Shown: piece by piece, positions 6,562 to 11,184 of the stretch
Numbering within the stretch: position 1 is the first letter of the stretch
How the letters are laid out: each line of letters begins with the position of its first letter
Source of the DNA: Romboutsia sp. 13368
Lineage (GTDB): Bacteria > Bacillota > Clostridia > Peptostreptococcales > Peptostreptococcaceae
Assembly (NCBI RefSeq): GCF_018336475.1
Contig: NZ_CP048741.1
Location: forward strand, 1,778,941 to 1,790,124
Direction: 5' to 3'
Length of the DNA: 11,184 bases
Translations under genes and position numbers: made by a program
The notes under the pieces: model-generated
What the model was told of the DNA's origin: nothing
Databases searched by the model: none
Seen by the model: only the letters and a program-made list of their open reading frames with translations

Positions 6562-6937
6562 CAAACTCTTCCTCGTCAAATGAAGAAGCAGTTGCACCTT
6601 CATTAACTTTTCTTATTAAATGATCCATGTACATACCATTTTTTATAGAGTCATCAACTTTAAATATTATTTGTGGAGTATGTCTAAGCTTAACACTTCT
6701 ACTTACTTCTCTTCTTATGAAGTTTACTGCACTTTTTAGCCCTAATAGTGTAGATTCTTCATCTCCACCTAGTATACTTACATAAACATATGCATAGCTT
6801 AAATCATTTGTAACTTCAACATCTGTTACACTTACCATAGATGTTATTCTAGGGTCTTTGATTCCACTTATAAGCATTGAACTTACAACTTTTTTTATCT
6901 CTTCTGCTATTCTTTTTGTTCTGTTATATGATGCCAT
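6551..6937 (-). CDS. rbfA: 30S ribosome-binding factor A
   Basis: RbfA is a small KH-type protein that binds immature 30S subunits and helps process and fold the 5' end of 16S rRNA, especially at low temperature. The 128-residue product is close to the usual length. It shows the family core: a basic N-terminal helix (RTKRIAEEIKKVVSSML), the DPRI turn (28-31), VSVTDVEVTNDLSYAYVYVSI (35-55) and RREVSRSVKLRHTPQIIFKVDDSI (74-97). It ends in an acidic tail (FDEEEFDEE). The ATG is preceded by an AGAGGT site. It follows infB after 21 nt and its last codons overlap nrnA; the ylxP gene found between infB and rbfA in Bacillus is absent. Confidence 0.97.
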   Translation of the reverse strand: MASYNRTKRIAEEIKKVVSSMLISGIKDPRITSMVSVTDVEVTNDLSYAYVYVSILGGDEESTLLGLKSAVNFIRREVSRSVKLRHTPQIIFKVDDSIKNGMYMDHLIRKVNEGATASSFDEEEFDEE

Positions 6938-6958
6938 TAATATCGACCTCTTTTTTAT

Positions 6959-8905
6959 CTATTTTAATTTTCTTTCAACTTCTTTAGTTATATAAGCTTC
7001 TATTACATCGCCTTCTTTAATATCATTGAAGTTAACAAAACTCATACCACATTCGTATCCTTGATTAACTTCTTTAACATCATCTTTAAATCTCTTAAGC
7101 GCTGCTAGTTGTCCTTCATGTATTATGAATCCATCTCTTACTATTCTTACTTTAGATCCTCTAAATACCTTACCGCTAGTTACATAACATCCAGCTATAG
7201 TTCCAACACCTGATAATTTAAATGTTTCTCTAACTTCAGCTTTTCCTGTATCTTCATCAACATATTCAGGGTCTAACATACCAGTCATAGCTGCTTGAAC
7301 ATCTTCTATAGCCTTGTATATTATAGTATATGTTCTTACATCTACACCTTCTTTTTTAGCAAGTACTTCTGCACTTGGAACAGGTCTTACGTTAAATCCT
7401 ATTATTATTGCATTAGATGCAGTTGCTAATGTTACATCTGATTCAGTTACTGCTCCAACACCACCATGTATTACTCTAACAGCAACTTCTTCGTTAGATA
7501 ATTTTTCAAGTGATTGTTTAACTGCTTGAACAGAACCTTGAACATCTGCTTTTACTATTATAGGTAATTCTTTAACTTCTGCATCTCCCATTTGAGCAAA
7601 GAAATCATCTAAAGACATTCTTTGGTTAGATTTTAACATTTCTTCTCTAGCCATTTGTTGTCTTTTTTCAGCTACTAATCTTGCTGCTTTATCACTTGGA
7701 ACTGCAACAACTTGGTCTCCACCTTGTGGAACTTCTGATAATCCTAATATTTCTACTGCTGTAGATGGTCCAGCAACTTTAACTCTCTTTCCTTTAGAGT
7801 TTATCATTGCTCTTACTTTACCACTAGCAACACCAGCAACTATTGGATCTCCAACTCTTAAAGTACCACCTTGAACAAGTACTGTTGCAACTGGTCCTCT
7901 ACCTTTATCAAGTTGAGCTTCTATAACTGTACCAACAGCTCTCTTATCAGGGTTAGCTTTTAATTCTTCCATTTCTGCAACTAAAAGTATCATTTCCAGT
8001 AAAGTATCTATACCTTCTCTTTTTAAAGCTGAAACTGGAACTGATATAACATCTCCACCCCAATCTTCAACTAATAAACCTTGGTCAGCTAATTCTTGCT
8101 TAACTCTATCAGGATTTGCTCCTGGCTTATCTATTTTATTTATAGCAACTATTAGAGGTACATTTGCAGCTTTAGCATGGTTTATAGCTTCAACTGTTTG
8201 AGGCATTATACCATCATCAGCAGCAACAACTAATATTGCCATATCTGTAACTTGTGCTCCTCTAGCTCTCATAGATGTGAAAGCTTCGTGTCCTGGAGTA
8301 TCTAAGAATACTACCTTTTCTCCATTTACCATGACTTCTGAAGCACCTATATGCTGAGTTATTCCTCCTGCTTCGCTTGAAGTTACATTAGTTTTTCTTA
8401 TAGCATCCAGTAAAGAAGTTTTACCATGGTCAACGTGACCCATTACAGTAACAACTGGTGGTCTTTTTACTAAATCTTCTTCTTTATCTTCTTCTATTTC
8501 TATTAAAGCTTCTATTTCTTCTAATTCTTCTTCATCATTAGCTGAACCTTCTACTAATTCAAATCCATATTCACTAGCAACTAATGAACCTATTTCAAAG
8601 CTTATCTCTTGATTTATTGTTGCCATTGTTCCCATTTTCATAAGCTTCATTATTATTTCAGATGCAGACTTATCTAATTTTGTAGCTAACTCTTGAACTG
8701 TTAATTTTCCATCTATAGCTATAGTATTTCCTTTAGTTGCAGCTAATTCATCTCTTAATATTTCTAAAGCTAGTTCAACTTCATCATCTTCTAATTCAGA
8801 ATCTTTATCTACTGCATTTATTTCTAATTCTTTTAATTTAACTAATACGTCTTCATTAGACATGTTTAATTCTTTTGCTATTTGGTATACTCTTGTTTTT
8901 GACAC
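6959..8905 (-). CDS. infB: Translation initiation factor IF-2
   Basis: IF2 is the GTPase that brings initiator fMet-tRNA to the 30S subunit and promotes 50S joining. The 648-residue protein has two small IF2-N modules (about 1-52 and 66-117), a short acidic linker (123-145), then the G domain with GHVDHGKT (156-163), GGIT (180-183), DTPG (202-205), NKID (256-259) and SAL (292-294), followed by domain II, domain III and the C1 and C2 domains; GCYVTSGKVFRG lies in C2, which binds fMet-tRNA. The N-terminal part is short compared with Bacillus (about 716) and E. coli (890). The start is GTG at 8905, backed by a very strong ribosome site, 14 nt after ylxQ. No second internal start with a convincing ribosome site was seen. 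Confidence 0.98.
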   Translation of the reverse strand: MSKTRVYQIAKELNMSNEDVLVKLKELEINAVDKDSELEDDEVELALEILRDELAATKGNTIAIDGKLTVQELATKLDKSASEIIMKLMKMGTMATINQEISFEIGSLVASEYGFELVEGSANDEEELEEIEALIEIEEDKEEDLVKRPPVVTVMGHVDHGKTSLLDAIRKTNVTSSEAGGITQHIGASEVMVNGEKVVFLDTPGHEAFTSMRARGAQVTDMAILVVAADDGIMPQTVEAINHAKAANVPLIVAINKIDKPGANPDRVKQELADQGLLVEDWGGDVISVPVSALKREGIDTLLEMILLVAEMEELKANPDKRAVGTVIEAQLDKGRGPVATVLVQGGTLRVGDPIVAGVASGKVRAMINSKGKRVKVAGPSTAVEILGLSEVPQGGDQVVAVPSDKAARLVAEKRQQMAREEMLKSNQRMSLDDFFAQMGDAEVKELPIIVKADVQGSVQAVKQSLEKLSNEEVAVRVIHGGVGAVTESDVTLATASNAIIIGFNVRPVPSAEVLAKKEGVDVRTYTIIYKAIEDVQAAMTGMLDPEYVDEDTGKAEVRETFKLSGVGTIAGCYVTSGKVFRGSKVRIVRDGFIIHEGQLAALKRFKDDVKEVNQGYECGMSFVNFNDIKEGDVIEAYITKEVERKLK

Positions 8906-8907
8906 AA

Positions 8908-8917
8908 GATCACCCCC
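8908..8917 (-). promoter_or_regulatory. Extended ribosome binding site for the infB GTG start
   Basis: GGGGGTGATC on the minus strand matches the extended anti-Shine-Dalgarno complement GGAGGTGATC at 9 of 10 positions. Counting from GGGGG, it is 7 nt from the GTG at 8905. It fixes the start and suggests strong initiation despite the GTG. Confidence 0.8.
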
Positions 8918-8919
8918 TA

Positions 8920-9240
8920 TTATATTTTTGGCACTTCCATTAATTCCAATATTTTATTGGCAAAATTTATATCTTTAACTCCTAGGGTTGCCCTTGGAGC
9001 TTTTCCTATTGCATATCCTAGTTGTAATTTATTCGAGAAATATACATGTGGAATATTTCTATAACTTGCTTTATCTTTAAATAACTTTTTAGTATTCTCA
9101 GAAGCATCTTCTGCAACTATAATCAATTTAATATTTCCTTTTTTTAGTTCAAGTAGTGTAGAGTCATCTCCTGACACTACTTTACCTGCACGAGTCGCAA
9201 GTCCTAAAAAAGAATATATCTTATCTTCATTAGTCTTCAT
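8920..9240 (-). CDS. ylxQ: L7Ae/L30e-family RNA-binding protein YlxQ
   Basis: YlxQ belongs to the L7Ae/L30e/Gadd45 family of small proteins that bind kink-turn RNA; it is ribosome-associated or RNA-binding in Bacillota, with an unsettled role. The 106-residue product has the typical blocks GLATRAGK (13-20), KLIIVAEDASENTKK (38-52) and GYAIGKAPRATLGVKD (75-90). The ATG at 9240 is preferred: GAGGAG lies 10 nt upstream and the domain begins immediately after it, whereas the longer frame (from 9279) adds 13 residues wholly inside ylxR without a ribosome site. It overlaps the ylxR stop by 11 nt, suggesting coupled translation. Confidence 0.93.
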   Translation of the reverse strand: MKTNEDKIYSFLGLATRAGKVVSGDDSTLLELKKGNIKLIIVAEDASENTKKLFKDKASYRNIPHVYFSNKLQLGYAIGKAPRATLGVKDINFANKILELMEVPKI

Positions 9241-9505
9241 GTTTTTGTAGCTCCTCAAGTAGATTTTCATATACCTCATTAGGTACTTCTATTTTAAATG
9301 CTCTATTTAAAGCTTTAGATTTTATAGCCTTTTTTAAGCATTCGGCATCTTTACATATATATGCACCTCTACCATTTGCTTTTCCTGTTGGGTCTAAAAA
9401 TATTTTTCCTTCTTTATTCTTAACTATTCTTATTAACCCTTTTTTAGAATCTCTTTCTTGACAAGCTATACACTTTCTTTGAGGTACCTTTTTAACTTTT
9501 TGCAA
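9230..9505 (-). CDS. ylxR: YlxR-family RNA-binding protein (RNase P modulator RnpM)
   Basis: YlxR (DUF448) is a small RNA-binding protein; the Bacillus subtilis member was renamed RnpM because it binds RNase P RNA and lowers RNase P activity in vitro. The 91-residue product has the family blocks PQRKCIAC (8-15), KGLIRIV (22-28), LDPTGKANGRGAYIC (37-51) and the basic KKAIKSKALNRAFK helix (58-71). The start must be TTG at 9505: there is no other methionine in the frame and AAGGAGGG lies 7 nt upstream. An out-of-frame ATG directly abuts that site but gives only six codons. Four cysteines form a CxxC (12, 15) plus C51 and C56. It follows nusA by 13 nt and overlaps ylxQ by 11 nt. Confidence 0.94.
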   Translation of the reverse strand: MQKVKKVPQRKCIACQERDSKKGLIRIVKNKEGKIFLDPTGKANGRGAYICKDAECLKKAIKSKALNRAFKIEVPNEVYENLLEELQKHED

Positions 9506-9512
9506 AGGTCAT

Positions 9513-9520
9513 CCCTCCTT
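9513..9520 (-). promoter_or_regulatory. Ribosome binding site for the ylxR TTG start
   Basis: AAGGAGGG on the minus strand is a near-perfect Shine-Dalgarno sequence. It overlaps the nusA TAA stop codon (9519-9521) and stands 7 nt before the TTG at 9505, so terminating NusA ribosomes end on the ylxR initiation site. Confidence 0.85.
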
Positions 9521-10571
9521 ATTCTTGTTCTTGTTTTGCTTGTGATTCGCTTTTTATATCTATCTTCCAGTTAGTAAGTTTTGCTGCAAGTCTTGCATTT
9601 TGTCCTTCTTTACCTATTGCAAGTGATAATTGGTAATCAGGAACTACTACTAACGCAGACTTTTCTTCCTCATTAACTTCTACTCTTTCAACCTTTGATG
9701 GGCTAAGTGAAGCAGATATGTATTCAGCTGGATCATCACTGTATTTTATTATATCTATCTTTTCATCACCAAGTTCATCAACTATATTCTTAACTCTTGA
9801 ACCTTTAGGACCAACACAAGCTCCTATTGGATCTATCTTTTCATCTATTGATTTAACTGCCATTTTAGTTCTTGAACCTGCTTCTCTTGATACAGATTTT
9901 ATTTGAACTATTCCTTCAAATATTTCAGGTACTTCAAATTCAAATAATCTCTTAACTAATCCTGGATGACTTCTAGAAACTACTATTTGAGGCCCTTTAT
10001 TAGTTTTCTTTACTTCTAATATATATACCTTTATTTTTTGTCCAGCTTGATAATGTTCTCCTGGTATTTGCTCAGCTTGAGTCATTATAGCTTCTATTCT
10101 ACCTAAGTTTACGTAAACTATATTTTTATTTACTCTAGCTACTTCACCTGTAACTATTTCATTTTCTTTATCCATAAACTCATTGTATACTATTTCTCTT
10201 TCAGCTTCTCTTATTCTTTGAACAACAACTTGTTTTGCAGTTTGAGCTGCTATTCTTCCGAAATCTTTAGGAGTTACTTCATTTTCTATTATATCCCCTA
10301 ATTCATAGTTTGGACTTATTTCTCTTGCATCTTTTAGTTCTATTTCAAGGAAAGTATCGTATAAGTCAGACTCATCAACTACTACTCTTTGAGAGAATAC
10401 TCTAACATCACCTTTTACTCTATCAACTTCAACTCTAACGTTTTGAGCTGAACCAAAGTTTTTCTTATATGCTGTTAAAAGTGCTTGTTCTATAGTATCT
10501 ATAAGTATATCTTTATCTATTCCTCTGTCTTTTTCTAATTCATCTAATGCTTCCATAAATTCATGATTCAT
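9519..10571 (-). CDS. nusA: Transcription termination/antitermination factor NusA
   Basis: NusA binds RNA polymerase and nascent RNA and controls pausing and intrinsic termination; it also bridges to ribosome synthesis. The 350-residue protein has the short Gram-positive layout: N-terminal polymerase-binding domain (1 to about 125), S1 domain (about 137-201), KH1 (about 225-285, GPKG 254-257) and KH2 (about 300-342, GKEG 320-323). The C-terminal acidic repeats of E. coli NusA are absent, as is normal in Bacillota. Two in-frame ATGs lie at 10577 and 10571; the second is chosen because GGAGG is 9 nt before it but only 3 nt before the first. Second gene of the operon, 27 nt after rimP. NusA may feed back on the leader hairpin ahead of rimP, by analogy with autoregulation of the E. 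coli nusA operon; this is inference. Confidence 0.97.
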   Translation of the reverse strand: MNHEFMEALDELEKDRGIDKDILIDTIEQALLTAYKKNFGSAQNVRVEVDRVKGDVRVFSQRVVVDESDLYDTFLEIELKDAREISPNYELGDIIENEVTPKDFGRIAAQTAKQVVVQRIREAEREIVYNEFMDKENEIVTGEVARVNKNIVYVNLGRIEAIMTQAEQIPGEHYQAGQKIKVYILEVKKTNKGPQIVVSRSHPGLVKRLFEFEVPEIFEGIVQIKSVSREAGSRTKMAVKSIDEKIDPIGACVGPKGSRVKNIVDELGDEKIDIIKYSDDPAEYISASLSPSKVERVEVNEEEKSALVVVPDYQLSLAIGKEGQNARLAAKLTNWKIDIKSESQAKQEQE

Positions 10572-10580
10572 CGTCATCTT

Positions 10581-10585
10581 CCTCC
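10581..10585 (-). promoter_or_regulatory. Ribosome binding site that decides the nusA start
   Basis: GGAGG is 9 nt from the ATG at 10571 and only 3 nt from the ATG at 10577. Normal spacing favours the downstream ATG, which removes two residues (Met-Thr) from the longest frame. Confidence 0.75.
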
Positions 10586-10598
10586 ATATTATCTTTGC

Positions 10599-11060
10599 CT
10601 AAAACTTTATTGCAAGTCTTATAAGTGCAACTTCTTTTCTTGTGAACTCTACTTCTTGATTATCTATTATAACTTTTATATTATTATCTTCAGTTAATCC
10701 AACTAGTTCCCCTTCAAATTGCTTAGAACCATTCATTGGTTTATATAATTTTATTTCAACATCTCTTCCCTTGTATCTTTCAAAATCTTTATCCTTTTTA
10801 AGTGGTCTATCAAGCCCTGGTGAAGATACTTCTAAGAAATAATTTTCTTTTATTGGATCTTTTTTATCTAATATTTCACTTAATTCTCTACTAACTACTT
10901 CACAGTCACTTAAAGATATTCCACCTTCTTTATCTAAGTAAACTCTTAAGTAATATTCTCCAGCTTCTTTAACGTATTCTATGTCTACTATTTCAAAGTT
11001 TTTAGCATCAACTATAGGTTGAACTATTTCTTCTATTGTAGCTTCTACACTTTTTCTCAT
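10599..11060 (-). CDS. rimP: Ribosome maturation factor RimP
   Basis: RimP binds the free 30S subunit and assists early assembly of the 3' domain. The 153-residue product has the two expected parts: an N-terminal alpha/beta domain with FEIVDIEYVKEAGEYYLRVYLDKEGG (residues 22-47) and the signature LEVSSPGLDRPL (76-87), and a C-terminal SH3-like domain (about 92-153). The ATG at 11060 is preceded by AGGAGGG with an 8-nt spacer. The longer frame starting at 11138 adds 26 residues that read through the leader hairpin and look unrelated to the family, so it was discarded. It heads the nusA-infB operon. Confidence 0.95.
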   Translation of the reverse strand: MRKSVEATIEEIVQPIVDAKNFEIVDIEYVKEAGEYYLRVYLDKEGGISLSDCEVVSRELSEILDKKDPIKENYFLEVSSPGLDRPLKKDKDFERYKGRDVEIKLYKPMNGSKQFEGELVGLTEDNNIKVIIDNQEVEFTRKEVALIRLAIKF

Positions 11061-11100
11061 TTGTGTTTCCCTCCTATTCAGTTGTAAATTTTTAAAACAA

Positions 11101-11127
11101 AAGAGTGAGCACTGCTGTCCCACTCTT
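11101..11127 (-). terminator. Terminator-like hairpin in the rimP leader (possible attenuator)
   Basis: On the minus strand AAGAGUG pairs with CACUCUU (7 bp). Inside, a GGAC bulge is followed by AGC pairing with GCU around a 3-nt loop. UUGUUUUAAA follows. It lies 41 nt before the rimP start. It may end transcription of the gene upstream, outside the window, or act as an attenuator for the rimP-nusA operon. The U-run is interrupted, so some read-through is likely. Confidence 0.65.
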
Positions 11128-11158
11128 AGTTTTTGCAATATATACTATTTTATATACT

Positions 11159-11167
11159 ATAATAACA
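11159..11167 (-). promoter_or_regulatory. Possible extended -10 element for the rimP operon
   Basis: TGTTATTAT on the minus strand matches the extended -10 pattern with one mismatch. Its -35 would fall beyond the window edge and cannot be judged. A transcript from here would carry the hairpin at 11101-11127 in a leader of about 90 nt. Other TA-rich boxes nearby are equally possible. Confidence 0.3.
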
Positions 11168-11184
11168 TATATTAGTTTTTGTTG

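Noticed and set aside
6562..6603. 14-residue N-terminal extension of NrnA inside rbfA
   Set aside because: The extension overlaps rbfA coding without a ribosome site, and the family starts near the ATG at 6561.
9241..9279. 13-residue N-terminal extension of YlxQ inside ylxR
   Set aside because: No ribosome site precedes 9279, whereas GAGGAG precedes the ATG at 9240 and the L7Ae-like fold starts there.
11061..11138. 26-residue N-terminal extension of RimP
   Set aside because: It reads through the leader hairpin, does not resemble RimP, and the AGGAGGG site points to the ATG at 11060.
1..11184. A previously undescribed defence, mobile or biosynthetic system, CRISPR array, tRNA or rRNA
   Set aside because: All coding space is taken by recognised housekeeping genes in near-canonical order; no repeat-spacer arrays, transposase motifs, terminal repeats or cloverleaf-like sequences were found.

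Overview
The window is a low-GC chromosomal segment from a Bacillota bacterium, most likely a clostridium of the Peptostreptococcaceae type (relatives of Clostridioides, Paraclostridium or Romboutsia). The basis is the AT-rich sequence, strong GGAGG-type ribosome binding sites, frequent GTG/TTG starts and the gene order; the genus is inference. All twelve genes lie on the minus strand, so transcription runs from high to low coordinates.

In transcription order: an AT-rich leader with a terminator-like hairpin (about 11101-11167); rimP, nusA, ylxR (rnpM), ylxQ, infB, rbfA, nrnA, truB and ribF (11060 down to 3695), tightly packed with gaps of 13-27 nt or overlaps of 8-11 nt; then rpsO with its own promoter, a structured leader and a terminator (3725 to about 3291); then a DegV-family lipid-binding gene (3201-2353) preceded by a 26-bp tandem repeat; and finally pnp (2194-80), with its own leader and a strong terminator at the left edge. 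No stretch longer than 300 bases lacks a gene.

Functionally this is the conserved nusA-infB translation/transcription operon. RimP and RbfA mature the 30S subunit, NusA controls elongation and termination, IF2 drives initiation, TruB makes pseudouridine 55 in tRNA, YlxR and YlxQ are small RNA-binding proteins, NrnA and PNPase degrade RNA, S15 is an early 30S assembly protein, and RibF makes FMN and FAD. Compared with the Bacillus subtilis layout, ylxP is absent between infB and rbfA, nrnA sits between rbfA and truB, and a degV gene separates rpsO from pnp.

There is no mobile element, CRISPR array, defence system or obviously novel protein system here. The points that merit attention are regulatory: a rpsO leader whose hairpin loop can pair with the rpsO Shine-Dalgarno sequence (a possible S15 autoregulatory pseudoknot), a rpsO promoter embedded in the last codons of ribF, a perfect 12-bp inverted repeat inside the start of nrnA, the tandem repeat upstream of degV, a 12-nt-period repeat in the pnp leader, and the hairpin ahead of rimP. 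Several starts were corrected from the longest open frame using ribosome binding sites.
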